A DNA stretch of 64,000 nt from Gammaproteobacteria bacterium (GCA_006218035.1 VBWC01000002.1:124001-188000), one strand, 5' to 3'; shown: positions 36,286 through 45,196, counted from the stretch's first letter. The notes: generated by a model not told the origin, from the letters alone. Numbers and translations are program-made.

Positions 36286-38010
36286 TCACACCGGCATCGC
36301 TGCCCGCAACCGGGCGTGAAGCTCCGAGGCCCGCACCAGGCCCTGTTCCAGGCTGGACGAAAATTCGACATTGCCGCCTGGCGCGGCGACGCCGACCCGT
36401 TGCAGCTTCGTCACCAGCCGGTGTGATAACTCATTCATGATTACATGAATACCCTTGCGCGCCATAATCTTGATGAGCTCCTCCAGCGTGATAATCGCCG
36501 TCATATCGAGCATGGTCACGTCGGACATATCCAGAATCACTACCTTGGTGTCTTTGCCAACATCCCCGAGCGACTTCAGCGCCTTGTGCGCCGCGCCAAA
36601 GAACAGCGGTCCGTTTACGTCGTAGATCGCGACATAGTCCGGCAGACCCTCGACGCGCTGATGCTCATGGGGTTGCAGGCGAGTGCTGCCGGCCTGCTCG
36701 ATGCTGCGGCGTATGAAAAGCAACGCCGCCAGCGAAATGCCCACCGCCACCGCCACGGTCATGTCGAACAGCACGGTCATTGAAAAACAGGTCAGCAGGA
36801 TCGCCTTGTCATCACCCGGCGCGACCCGGACGACGCGGATGAAGTGCTTCGCCTCGCTCATATTCCAGGCGACCTGCAGCAACAGCGCGGCCAGTGCGGC
36901 CATCGGCAGATAGGCAAGCAGCTTCGCCAGCAGCAGGATCGCGGCCAGAATAAACAGGCCATGGACGACCGAGGACAGCGGTGAGGTTGCGCCGGCACGG
37001 ATATTGGTCGCGGTGCGCGCGATCGCCGCCGTCGCCGGCACACCACCGAAGAACGGCGCAATAATGTTGCCTATCCCCTGCCCGATCAGCTCGCGGTTCG
37101 GATCGTGCCGCGTGCCGGCCATGCCGTCGGCGACAACGGCGCACAACAGCGACTCCAGCGCGCCGAGCATGGCGATCGCAAGCGCTGAACCGAGCAGCGT
37201 GTTCAGCAAACCGAACGACAGTCCGACGGGTTGGCCGGACGCATCGGGCAGTTCCCACGGCCAGACGAACGCCGGCGCAAATGGCGGTATGCCGGAGCCG
37301 GTAACGCCATCGACCGTGTATTGAAACCGCGAGCCGATGGTCACCACCTGGAAGTCAGCGAAGATCAGCGACAACAGCCACGCCAACCCCGTCCCGACGA
37401 TCAACCCGATGAGCTGCGGCGGTAGCGCACTCTTGCGCCGCGCCCATAACAGCAGTGACGCCAGTGTCACCGCACCGATAAAGAGGTCAGAAAAATGCAG
37501 CGTCGGCAGCGCCTGAACGATCTCCAGAAGATTCTCCAGGTAATGCCCTTCCAGCGATGCAATCTCCAGCCCAAAAAAATCCTTGAGCTGGAATGTCGCG
37601 ATGACCACCGCGATACCCGATGTAAACCCGACCGTGACCGGGTAAGGCACCACTTCAATGAAACGTCCGAGCTTCGCCGCCCCCATCGCGATCAGTATCA
37701 CCCCCGCCATCAGACCGCTGATGACAAGCCCACCGAGCCCGTATAGATGCGTGATCGGCAACAGGATGACAACAAACGCCGCCGTTGGGCCGGAAATATT
37801 AACCCGCGAGCCACCGAACAGCGCCGTCACAATGCCGGCAATAATCGCCGTGTACAAACCGTGCTGCGGCGCAACACCGCTGGCGATTGCGAGCGCCATC
37901 GACAATGGCAGCGCGACGATGCCAACAGTGATACCCGCAAACAGATTGGCCCGCAGCACCGGCCACGCCAGTTCCTGGCGCAATCGAGCAACGCTAAACG
38001 TGAAAGACAT
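36286..38010 (-). CDS. SulP-family anion transporter with STAS domain
   Basis: Inner-membrane anion transporter, 574 residues. SulP transmembrane core (ANLFAGITVGIVALPLSMALAIASGVAPQHGLY; SGPTAAFVV) with a cytoplasmic C-terminal STAS domain from about 440 (VILDMSDVTMLDMTAI). SulP members carry sulfate, bicarbonate (BicA) or other anions. Nearness to RuBisCO makes bicarbonate attractive, but sequence alone cannot decide. Probably co-transcribed with the TerC gene. Confidence 0.88.
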   Translation of the reverse strand: MSFTFSVARLRQELAWPVLRANLFAGITVGIVALPLSMALAIASGVAPQHGLYTAIIAGIVTALFGGSRVNISGPTAAFVVILLPITHLYGLGGLVISGLMAGVILIAMGAAKLGRFIEVVPYPVTVGFTSGIAVVIATFQLKDFFGLEIASLEGHYLENLLEIVQALPTLHFSDLFIGAVTLASLLLWARRKSALPPQLIGLIVGTGLAWLLSLIFADFQVVTIGSRFQYTVDGVTGSGIPPFAPAFVWPWELPDASGQPVGLSFGLLNTLLGSALAIAMLGALESLLCAVVADGMAGTRHDPNRELIGQGIGNIIAPFFGGVPATAAIARTATNIRAGATSPLSSVVHGLFILAAILLLAKLLAYLPMAALAALLLQVAWNMSEAKHFIRVVRVAPGDDKAILLTCFSMTVLFDMTVAVAVGISLAALLFIRRSIEQAGSTRLQPHEHQRVEGLPDYVAIYDVNGPLFFGAAHKALKSLGDVGKDTKVVILDMSDVTMLDMTAIITLEELIKIMARKGIHVIMNELSHRLVTKLQRVGVAAPGGNVEFSSSLEQGLVRASELHARLRAAMPV

Positions 38011-38221
38011 AGAGGCGAGCGCCTATCCGCAACGACCAACAGTCACTGTGATTTCCGGTTCCGGCATACAATCCCTGGTAAACGCGTCGCCTCTTTACAA
38101 GCAACTGATAGATTCGTGCGAAAACATCATAACAAACGGACGACGACACCGTACATATCGGCAGGTGGTCGCATAAGGTTATATACCGTGTACGGGATAC
38201 AATAGAGGGGAAGTTTGATTA

Positions 38222-38286
38222 ATTCCCGCGCACGCGGGAATCCAGAAATTAATGAGATCCCCCTGGCTTCCGGCTCGCGGCCGGAA
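38222..38286. repeat. Two-hairpin dispersed-type repeat overlapping a gene end
   Basis: ATTCCCGCG-CA-CGCGGGAAT (38222-38241) forms one perfect hairpin, and TTCCGGC-TCGCG-GCCGGAA (38268-38286) a second. The spacing and the CCCGC...GCGGG core resemble the short dispersed intergenic repeats found in many proteobacterial genomes. The element contains the last codons and stop of the sulfotransferase gene. Confidence 0.55.
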
Positions 38287-39169
38287 CGACGGAGACTCCC
38301 TGGATTTCCAGAAACACCAGACAGTCGGCTGGCAACTCACCACTGGCGCGTTCGAGGATCGCGCGCTCATGGTGCGGCTGCAGCAAGGTTTTGTGATCCC
38401 CAACCTGGCCCTTGCGGATAAACAACTGCGGCTTGAATATCGGCGTACCATCGGCAAACCGTCCGGTGAACTTGTCGGCGTGACGTCTCATCCAGCCAAA
38501 CGAACAATACTCCAGTACGCGCTCGCGCCGGTCATCCGTCAACGACCAGCCGAGAAACCCAAGCAGCCGATCGATTGCCGCGCCGAGATCGTGCTTCATA
38601 TCCTCATAGCGCAGCCACAACAGGTTCGAGTTATTCCGATGCGGCCACCAGCCAGCGACATTGCGAAACCACGCGCCATACGCCATCCACTGCTCAAAAA
38701 ACGCATCAAACGATTCCGGATGCGCTATCCCGATGCGCGCACATGCCTCGTCGGTCATGTTCATCCGGTGGTAATACATGCTGACACAGCAGTCCCGCGG
38801 ATCACGCGAGGTCAGCACGATTTTCACCAGATCAACGCCCGGCGTCTGCTCGTGGGTACAATGCGTCTTGAACAGGCGCGGATCGGTAATCCGCTCGAAC
38901 GCCGCGAGGCGCTCCTGCCACGTCACCCCTTCTTCCGGAAATTCGATCCACGGCACAACCTCGTATATCGAATCGAAATCGGGATCGCCGCCGCTGCGCA
39001 GCTGGTGCAAGATCTGCTGCATCCACGTCGTCCCCGCCTTCGGCGCGGTCGTGATCAGCACGTCGGTCGCGCGCGGCCGGAAGTTGGCGAGCGCATACGG
39101 ATCGTGCGTACGGTTGGGCTCACCCCATTTCGGATCGAGCCCCGGTACGGGTTTCATAATGAATGACAT
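38249..39169 (-). CDS. Sulfotransferase (PAPS-dependent type)
   Basis: 306-residue cytosolic-type sulfotransferase. The 5'-phosphosulfate-binding loop appears as TTAPKAGTTWMQQIL (K-x-G-T-T-W) and the 3'-phosphate-binding region as SRDPRDCCVSMYYH. The ATG at 39169 (MSFIMKPVPGLDPKWGE) is a better start than the long upstream frame, which overlaps the ferritin gene. Substrate unknown. The final residues (ASRKPGGSH) are encoded within the hairpin repeat, so the original C-terminus may have been replaced. Confidence 0.87.
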   Translation of the reverse strand: MSFIMKPVPGLDPKWGEPNRTHDPYALANFRPRATDVLITTAPKAGTTWMQQILHQLRSGGDPDFDSIYEVVPWIEFPEEGVTWQERLAAFERITDPRLFKTHCTHEQTPGVDLVKIVLTSRDPRDCCVSMYYHRMNMTDEACARIGIAHPESFDAFFEQWMAYGAWFRNVAGWWPHRNNSNLLWLRYEDMKHDLGAAIDRLLGFLGWSLTDDRRERVLEYCSFGWMRRHADKFTGRFADGTPIFKPQLFIRKGQVGDHKTLLQPHHERAILERASGELPADCLVFLEIQGVSVVPAASRKPGGSH

Positions 39170-39222
39170 GCGGCCCTGTCGGTTCGGTATCGCCGGCAAC
39201 GAACAACAGGCCGGATTGCCCG

Positions 39223-39510
39223 CTAGTCGTGCGCGAGCGGCTTGTTCGTAAACAGATAGTCCTTCAGCTCCTTCGAGAACGCCGGGTCTTGGCGCCGTAT
39301 CCATTCCAGCACCATCGCGGCGTGCTCCTTTTCCTCGTCGCGGTTGTGCGCGAGGATCGCCTTCAGTTCGTTGTCCTTGCACGCATCGACGCGCTGGTTG
39401 TACCAGTCGACCGCCTCCAGCTCCTCCATCAGCGACACGATCGCGCGGTGCATGTCGCGCGTCTTGTCACTCAGCTCCGCTATCGGCTCGTGATATCCCT
39501 CGTTCGCCAT
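39223..39510 (-). CDS. EncFtn-type (encapsulated ferritin-like) protein
   Basis: 95-residue two-helix ferroxidase of the encapsulated-ferritin family. The ferroxidase pattern MEELEAVDWY (E30, E32, W36, Y37) and DEEKEHAAM (E60, H63) matches, from memory, the metal ligands of the Rhodospirillum rubrum protein offset by two. Such proteins oxidise Fe(II) and normally load iron into encapsulin shells. Here the chain stops at KPLAHD, with no C-terminal cargo-loading peptide, and no encapsulin gene is in the window. The start at 39510 (MANEGYHEP) is chosen over 39531. Confidence 0.88.
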   Translation of the reverse strand: MANEGYHEPIAELSDKTRDMHRAIVSLMEELEAVDWYNQRVDACKDNELKAILAHNRDEEKEHAAMVLEWIRRQDPAFSKELKDYLFTNKPLAHD

Positions 39511-39816
39511 GCTCAATACTCCCTGTGTCACGAACTCACGGCTATTTTCTCCTGAATCGATGCGAACGGCAACACATTCACCGCGCCAATGTTGACAACC
39601 GACGCCGCGCTATGCCGCCGGATCGGCATTCATCGCAACCTGTAGCGCACCATCCAGCCGCTGCCGTCCTCTGCCTCGGCCGAAACCCGCGTCCTGTTGC
39701 CGGAAAGATAGGCTAGGCGTTGCTCAAAGCGGCGCAACGCCTAGCTAACCCGCCTGCCACGAGGCTCGAAGCGCCGACGTCGCGAGTCAGGTTGAGCGAT
39801 GTATTAAAGGCATTTT
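39511..39816. other. 306-nt gap with one inverted repeat
   Basis: No convincing gene. It holds the inverted repeat at 39712-39745, described separately. Confidence 0.4.
39712..39745. repeat. 12-bp inverted repeat, possible terminator of the DUF1780-like gene
   Basis: GCTAGGCGTTGC (39712-39723) and GCAACGCCTAGC (39734-39745) pair perfectly around a 10-nt loop. It lies about 70 nt past the stop of the minus-strand gene at 39817. On that strand it is followed by CTATCTTTCC, only weakly T-rich. Confidence 0.5.
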
Positions 39817-40425
39817 CTATGTCTCAAAATATTCCATGGCTTTGCGAACATTGTCTCTCAACAACATCGGTGCATTTGAATTGGCATAGGCAACCGCACA
39901 ATAACGGTTGCGTACTATGGAAAGAGATCTGAAACCAACCTCCATGACGGCTACATCAACCGGCGGTACAATGCTGTTGTCCAACCAATTGAAATAACAA
40001 AGAAGGTCGATGTTTTTACATTCTTTCGGACCGTATCTGGATTGCTGTACCAGTGATTCCGCATAGCTATAGCAACGCTGTACTATCTCCGAGAACGAAA
40101 CATCTAACGGGGTGTAGTGTTCCAGCAATTCTCTATAGTCCAGAGAAGATTCTTCTTTCTCACGTTTATTCTTGAGTTCATCTGTTCTACGGCGACCCTC
40201 GTCTAGCATCTCTTTCACCTGAAATCCGGCGTCGCGGAAAGCTACATCCACCGGTTCCGCAGCTTGCGTCATTTCCTCTTCTTTGAAGTCGATGCGCAAA
40301 GCTTTAAGGAGGTGTCTGACAACCCATTTTTCTCGGTTGAGCTTCTCCGCATTGCCGAAGAAGGCAAGCGATTTTTTGAGCGCCCGGACGTGCTCCGCTT
40401 TCCAGTCAGATTTGGCGTTACGCAT
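39817..40425 (-). CDS. DUF1780-like protein
   Basis: 202 residues. The pattern NREKWVVRHLLKALRIDF, EPVDVAFRDAGFQV and MLDEGRRRTDE resembles DUF1780 proteins of Pseudomonas, some annotated as putative endonucleases; function is unproven. The DNA is noticeably more A/T-rich than its neighbours, suggesting acquisition. No partner gene is adjacent. Family call from memory of the motif, moderately sure. Confidence 0.65.
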   Translation of the reverse strand: MRNAKSDWKAEHVRALKKSLAFFGNAEKLNREKWVVRHLLKALRIDFKEEEMTQAAEPVDVAFRDAGFQVKEMLDEGRRRTDELKNKREKEESSLDYRELLEHYTPLDVSFSEIVQRCYSYAESLVQQSRYGPKECKNIDLLCYFNWLDNSIVPPVDVAVMEVGFRSLSIVRNRYCAVAYANSNAPMLLRDNVRKAMEYFET

Positions 40426-40636
40426 CGGTTCTCATGCTTTATAACATGTATTCGACACCCTAATCGGCGCCTCGTTTCGCGCCAGCACGTGTGTAGCATC
40501 TGGATGCGTCAATTAGAAAACAATCACTTAACAGCAATTCTTTCGGGAAGCACGCCTCTCGCATTGGCAGACACGTAACGCGGCATCGCTGTTCAACATC
40601 AGGAATGTCCCGCGTTTTTCGGGTGTCCGACGCCGG

Positions 40637-41079
40637 TCAAACCGTGGCCTCGCCTGTTAATGCCGTTACTACGTAATATCCCGCCGCCACCAGCAGCGCT
40701 ATCACGATCAGTCTCACCAACCGTCGGCGGCCAACTTCCGCCTGCTCGCTTTTCAGCCGGTTGCGCAATGACGGCTGATCGATCAGGTTGCTCGATGATG
40801 TTGTTCGCGGACGATGCGAATCGCCTCGATCATGGACCCTTTGTACAGCGCGGCCTTCGCGGCGGATGGAAAATGGATATCCACAGCATCCGGCGACGCG
40901 CGCTACAATCGCAGACGGATCGGCCAGATACCGCTCGATCAGGTCCTCCGCGTCTTTCAGGTCCAGCCCGGTTTGTTCGCGGACGATTTTGATTGCGTCG
41001 ATCTTGTTGCCGGAAGACAAGGCAGCCAGCGCGGCCGCAGGCGACGGACAATCGTTGTTATCGCGTCTGGTATCGCCAT
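40637..41079 (-). pseudogene. Frame-disrupted gene with L7/L12-like repeats and a C-terminal membrane helix
   Basis: An ATG at 41079 with GAGGAG upstream begins MAIPDAITTIVRRLRP and then leaves frame. The next frame carries ALSSGNKIDAIKIVREQTGLDLKDAEDLI, like the C-terminal domain of ribosomal protein L7/L12. A second copy, AALYKGSMIEAIRIVREQ, lies downstream in yet another frame. The original frame then ends with a membrane helix (LVRLIVIALLVAAGYYVV). The longest unbroken frame is 40637-41020, from a TTG. Either a decayed gene or sequence errors. Confidence 0.55.
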
Positions 41080-41129
41080 CGACTCCTCACATCGGGCTGG
41101 CTCAAGCGAATACAGGATAGAACCAATGT

Positions 41130-42251
41130 TCAGCCAGGTATCAACTGGAGTTTGAACACGCGCTGTGTCAGCCACAGTCCGGCGACCACGGCGACCGACC
41201 AGGAGCCCGCCATCATCACCGGCCGTGCGTAAAACCAGGTGTGGCGTGCCCACAGCGCGAGCGGCAGGAATATCGCGACGATGGCGAGCTGTCCAGCCTC
41301 CACGCCGAGGTTGAACGCGGCGAGCGACAGCGCGCGGGCCGAAGGCGCCAGACCGAGATCGCCGAGCACCGCCGCGAAACCGAAGCCATGCATCAGACCG
41401 AACAGGAACGCCATCTGCCAGCGATGCCGATGAAATCTCGGATAGAGATTATCGACGGCGGCCAGCACCACCGAGGCGGCGATCGCGGATTCGACCAGAC
41501 GCGCTGGCAGATGCACGACGTCGAGCGCCGCCAGGCTGAGTGTAATACTGTGCGCCAGCGTGAACGCGGTAACGATTTTCAGCGTGTCCGTCACTGCCGT
41601 GCGCGCGTCGCCGACGCCGTACCAGCGGCCATTACGCCGCTGCAACACCGACGGCAGCAACAGCGCGATCAGGAACAGGATATGGTCATAGCCGATCCAG
41701 ATGTGCCGCGCGCCGTCACGAAAGTAATCGACAAACTGGCCGAGCCGATTTTCCGCACCAAGCGCGAATTGCTCCTGCGGCTGCGCGGGCCCGAGTATAG
41801 CGCTCTGCGTAGTATCGCCGGAAGCCAGACGCAACAAGCCACGATGTTGTGGATCGATCTCGGCGAACAACCGGTAGCCGATCTCCAAGAGCTGCGGCTC
41901 ACTGTGACAGCGCGCGCGAAAATCGAGCACGCTGTAGGCGCCGTCGCTGTGACTATCGATCTGCTGAAACACCGGCTGCGTGGCGCAGGCCACATCGCCG
42001 GTGCTGATGCGCAAATGCGCCAGCGCATACGCGGCGATCTCGTTGTGACGCGCGCGCACTTCGCCCCACGTGATCGCCCCGTCATCATCGCGATCCAGTC
42101 CGATCGCGTAGTCCAGGTCGCGCAACGCAATATCCCAACGCCCGGTCACGTCCTGTCCGGTCACGCTGAGCGCCAGATAGCTGTCGCTCGGCTTGTGCGC
42201 GTAAGCGGTTGCGGACAAGAGCGCTAACAGAAAGAATAACGCGTGTTTCAT
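41130..42251 (-). CDS. HupE/UreJ-type membrane protein with EF-hand
   Basis: 373 residues with a signal peptide (to A18). The exported N-terminal half holds a perfect 12-residue EF-hand loop, D53-x-D55-x-D57-G...E64, and a looser second one (DSHSDGAYSVLD). The C-terminal half has about six helices with GYDHILFLIALLLP and LFGLMHGFGFAAVLG, typical of HupE/UreJ_2 proteins, often thought to transport nickel or other metals. No hydrogenase or urease genes are nearby. It overlaps the TPR gene by 4 nt, so it belongs to the DUF4331 operon. Confidence 0.82.
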   Translation of the reverse strand: MKHALFFLLALLSATAYAHKPSDSYLALSVTGQDVTGRWDIALRDLDYAIGLDRDDDGAITWGEVRARHNEIAAYALAHLRISTGDVACATQPVFQQIDSHSDGAYSVLDFRARCHSEPQLLEIGYRLFAEIDPQHRGLLRLASGDTTQSAILGPAQPQEQFALGAENRLGQFVDYFRDGARHIWIGYDHILFLIALLLPSVLQRRNGRWYGVGDARTAVTDTLKIVTAFTLAHSITLSLAALDVVHLPARLVESAIAASVVLAAVDNLYPRFHRHRWQMAFLFGLMHGFGFAAVLGDLGLAPSARALSLAAFNLGVEAGQLAIVAIFLPLALWARHTWFYARPVMMAGSWSVAVVAGLWLTQRVFKLQLIPG

Positions 42252-43447
42252 AACGCCTCCGCTGCCAGGTCTTTCAGCAATCGCGCCAGTTGCACGTCTT
42301 CCAGCCGTGTCCGCGCCAGCCATTCCCGCACCGGCTGCGCGCTGGCGGGGGTCCCAGCGCGCAGTGCCGCCGCGAGTAACAGGCGCGCGTCGGCGGGTTC
42401 GCGTTGTGCTTGCCAGTTATCCGCCGCGAGCGTCAGCGCCGTCTTCGGATCGTGCAGCAACTCCAGATGAAAACGCGCTTCCTCGCGACGATGGAGCACG
42501 TCGCCGCGCAGGCGGCTGGCGTCAAACCGCGAACGCAGCGCGGCAATGTGCTCGGCCGCGGTCGGCAAATTCAGCGCCTGCTCAGCGAGTGCAAGGCGCA
42601 GCAACAGGGCATCGGCGCGGGTCTGTTGCCGCAGCAGCGCCACGACGTCTGCCGCGCGCCCCTGATCGAGCAGGAAATCGGCGTAGCTCGCCAACAGATA
42701 ACTGTCGGCCCGGCCGGCGGCGAATGCCTGCCGGAAATGCGCATCGGCGGCGGTTGCGTCGCCACGCCGCGCCGCCATTTCGGCGAGCAGACCCTGCACC
42801 CATTGCTCCAGATCCGGCTGCAAACCGGCCGTATCCTGAACCACCCGCCGCAGCACCGCGTAGCTGCGCTCCGCTTCGCCATTGAGACTCGCCACCGACG
42901 CCAGGCAAGCGTACGCCACGATGTCGCGCGCATCACGCAGCAGCGCCAGGCAGCTCTGGCGGGCGGATGCATAGTCACCCTGCGCCTGTTCAATGGTAGC
43001 GCGCGTCAGCCACGCCTGCGTGTTGGCCGGATCGCGCTGCAGCGCATCCGCGAGATCGGCGAGCGCTGCGTCGAACCGGTGATTGGCCTGAAGAATGATG
43101 GCGCGTGTGACGAGTATATCAACGGGCGGCCGGGGCGCGTTCCACCACGGTGCCAGCACGGCCTCCGCGTAACCGAGATAGCGCGGATCGGCATCGAGAC
43201 GCGCCTGCCGGATATACAACTGCGCAAGCTGTCTGGCGCGCGTCGCGTCGCTTGGCTGCTCGGCCAGCGCGCGTTGCGCGGCGCGTATTTCCGCCAGCGC
43301 CGTATCGCCGGGACGCAGCGGCAGCCGTTCCAGCACGGCGCTCTCGTCGTCCGGTGTGTAGGGAGTAGCCGCGACTTCCAACGATACGCAACAGGCAATA
43401 AGCGCGGCGCTGAACAGCAATAATAAATGTGATCGGGTCGTTTTCAT
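42248..43447 (-). CDS. Secreted TPR-repeat protein
   Basis: 399 residues with an N-terminal signal sequence (LLLLFSAALIACCVSLEVAA) and several tetratricopeptide-like helical pairs (for example RFDAALADLADALQRDPANTQAWLTRA). Probably a periplasmic scaffold. It overlaps the HupE/UreJ-type gene downstream and lies 59 nt after the small lipoprotein gene. No catalytic motif seen. Codon use matches the neighbours. Confidence 0.8.
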   Translation of the reverse strand: MKTTRSHLLLLFSAALIACCVSLEVAATPYTPDDESAVLERLPLRPGDTALAEIRAAQRALAEQPSDATRARQLAQLYIRQARLDADPRYLGYAEAVLAPWWNAPRPPVDILVTRAIILQANHRFDAALADLADALQRDPANTQAWLTRATIEQAQGDYASARQSCLALLRDARDIVAYACLASVASLNGEAERSYAVLRRVVQDTAGLQPDLEQWVQGLLAEMAARRGDATAADAHFRQAFAAGRADSYLLASYADFLLDQGRAADVVALLRQQTRADALLLRLALAEQALNLPTAAEHIAALRSRFDASRLRGDVLHRREEARFHLELLHDPKTALTLAADNWQAQREPADARLLLAAALRAGTPASAQPVREWLARTRLEDVQLARLLKDLAAEAL

Positions 43448-43506
43448 ACGAGGCTCGGCCTGATAGAAAAAGCGGGCGGCGGCCCGTGAACCGCCGCCCG
43501 TTACCG

Positions 43507-43722
43507 TTACAGCGTGTCGATAGCGACCGGTTCCGCGTACTCAGGCGATGTCACCATCACCTGATCGACGCCCGCCGGCTCCGCTTCGTCCGCCGACACC
43601 GCCACCACCGACTTGACGTACTCGATGAAGCCATCGGTGGCCGCACTGTCGTTCCCTGAGTTGCAGGCCGCGAGCGCCAGCATCAGCAGAGCGCAGCCAG
43701 AGTGTTTTGCGATTAGTGACAT
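43507..43722 (-). CDS. Small lipoprotein
   Basis: 71 residues. The type II signal peptide ends in the lipobox LAAC with Cys20. The mature part is about 50 residues, acidic, without a known domain. Located between the DUF4331 gene and the TPR gene in the same operon, with a ribosome-binding-like AGGAGA ahead of it. Function unknown. Confidence 0.75.
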   Translation of the reverse strand: MSLIAKHSGCALLMLALAACNSGNDSAATDGFIEYVKSVVAVSADEAEPAGVDQVMVTSPEYAEPVAIDTL

Positions 43723-43750
43723 GGAACATTTCTCCTGTAATGTACGACGG

Positions 43751-45196
43751 TTAGTTCGGCGAACCCGGCAGCGGCGTCTTCAGATAGGGGAATGCGCCGT
43801 CGAAGAAGCTGTCGTTGACGAGTGCGCCGTCAGTGATCGGCGCGTCGCCCGCCGGGGCGTCAGCCGGTGCGCAGCCGATGTTGAGCTTGCAAAGCTTGCC
43901 CATCGCCACGCGCAGTTCGATGTCCACCACGTCGTCGCCCGGACGGCGGCCGTTGGGGAACCCGGCGGCGTCACCGCCGATGACACCGAGGTTGTTCTGG
44001 CTGCCCGTCGACGTCACCGGTGTGGATGTGTTGAGGCGCAACATCTCCGCGGGAATAACCGTCGCCGGCTTGTTGAGGCCGGGCACGCCCGTCAGGAATA
44101 CCGTGACCAGATCATTACGCGGGAAGTTGGTCGGCGCCGGCGCACCCGGAAACAGCAGCTCGATCAATGCGGGCAGCGTCGGGTTGGTCACGTAATCGGC
44201 AAACTGCGCGTCATTCATCGGCCGTGATGCGTTGAAGGTGTTCTTGTCCTTCAGGCCGATCACCACCTCATTCACCAGCGGCATGCCGAGACGCGACACC
44301 TGTGTCCACGGACCACCCTCCAGCGCTGGCGTGTCGAATTTTCCCGGGGCCTTGAGCAAGCGCCCCTGACGCAGACTGGCGGTCGTCCATGCGCCGATCA
44401 CCGGATCGCCGGCGGTCAGACACGTCGCTGGAACTTCGAGCGCGAGCGTGGTGACGTTCGCGTCGGCGAGCGTATCGGCCTCGCCATCCACCGGGCCGAG
44501 CGGATTGGTGTTAATGAGGTCAAAGATCTCGCCCAGATTCACCACGAACGGGTCCTTGCGCTGGCCAACGAACACGCGCCCGGTACCGCAGCGCGGGATG
44601 CTGACGTCATAGACATGGCCCGCGGCGTAGCCGGCATAGTCTGCAATGGTCTTGTTGCCGATGTTATCGACGGGTTTGGCAAACACGGCGTCGCCGGTGA
44701 TGGCGTTGGTGACGGGTTGCGAACCGCCACGGCGATTGCCGCGCACGATATTGACGCTGTAGCTGTCGGTAACATTCAGATTGGCCGTATCGCCGGCAGC
44801 GATAGTTCCCGACTGGATCAGCGGAATCGATACCTTCTTGCCTCCGACCGTGAGCTTCGTGTCTTTGAGCGTGCTCGTGAAGCGGAACTGGAAGGTAATG
44901 TCTTCCTTCGCGTCGCCATTGTTGTCGACATGGATTTCGTACAGCGCGTCGGGATCCAGACTGAAATAGTTCGGTCCGCCGTACGGATCCTGCAGCGGCA
45001 GGTAGTTCGCGATCAGCGTCACATAACCGGCGCGCCCTGCTTCGTAGCTGTCAAACATATAGAAATCGGTGCCGTCCACCTTGGGCATTTCGGTGATAAA
45101 TGGCGCCTCGCGATGGCTCGACGCCTGTGCCGTATACACCGGCAGCGTCAGTGCGGCCGCGACCGCAGCAGTGAGTGTAAACGTGTGAAATTTCAT
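43751..45196 (-). CDS. DUF4331 family secreted protein
   Basis: 481 residues starting at 45196, with a Sec signal peptide ending near AQA, then the family hallmark SSHREAPFI and TDFYMFDSYE. The mature protein is beta-rich and extracytoplasmic. The family is uncharacterised. GGAGG precedes the start and a candidate ECF promoter lies about 50-75 nt upstream. It is the first gene of a four-gene operon with the lipoprotein, TPR and HupE/UreJ-type genes. Confidence 0.88.
   Translation of the reverse strand: MKFHTFTLTAAVAAALTLPVYTAQASSHREAPFITEMPKVDGTDFYMFDSYEAGRAGYVTLIANYLPLQDPYGGPNYFSLDPDALYEIHVDNNGDAKEDITFQFRFTSTLKDTKLTVGGKKVSIPLIQSGTIAAGDTANLNVTDSYSVNIVRGNRRGGSQPVTNAITGDAVFAKPVDNIGNKTIADYAGYAAGHVYDVSIPRCGTGRVFVGQRKDPFVVNLGEIFDLINTNPLGPVDGEADTLADANVTTLALEVPATCLTAGDPVIGAWTTASLRQGRLLKAPGKFDTPALEGGPWTQVSRLGMPLVNEVVIGLKDKNTFNASRPMNDAQFADYVTNPTLPALIELLFPGAPAPTNFPRNDLVTVFLTGVPGLNKPATVIPAEMLRLNTSTPVTSTGSQNNLGVIGGDAAGFPNGRRPGDDVVDIELRVAMGKLCKLNIGCAPADAPAGDAPITDGALVNDSFFDGAFPYLKTPLPGSPN

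Noticed and set aside
39170-39222. Possible encapsulin cargo peptide after the EncFtn stop
   Set aside because: I read the 53 nt after the stop in the in-frame and one shifted frame and found nothing resembling the usual cargo-loading peptide.
41130-42251. Hydrogenase or urease accessory role for the HupE/UreJ-type protein
   Set aside because: No hydrogenase or urease genes nearby; its operon partners are DUF4331, lipoprotein and TPR genes.
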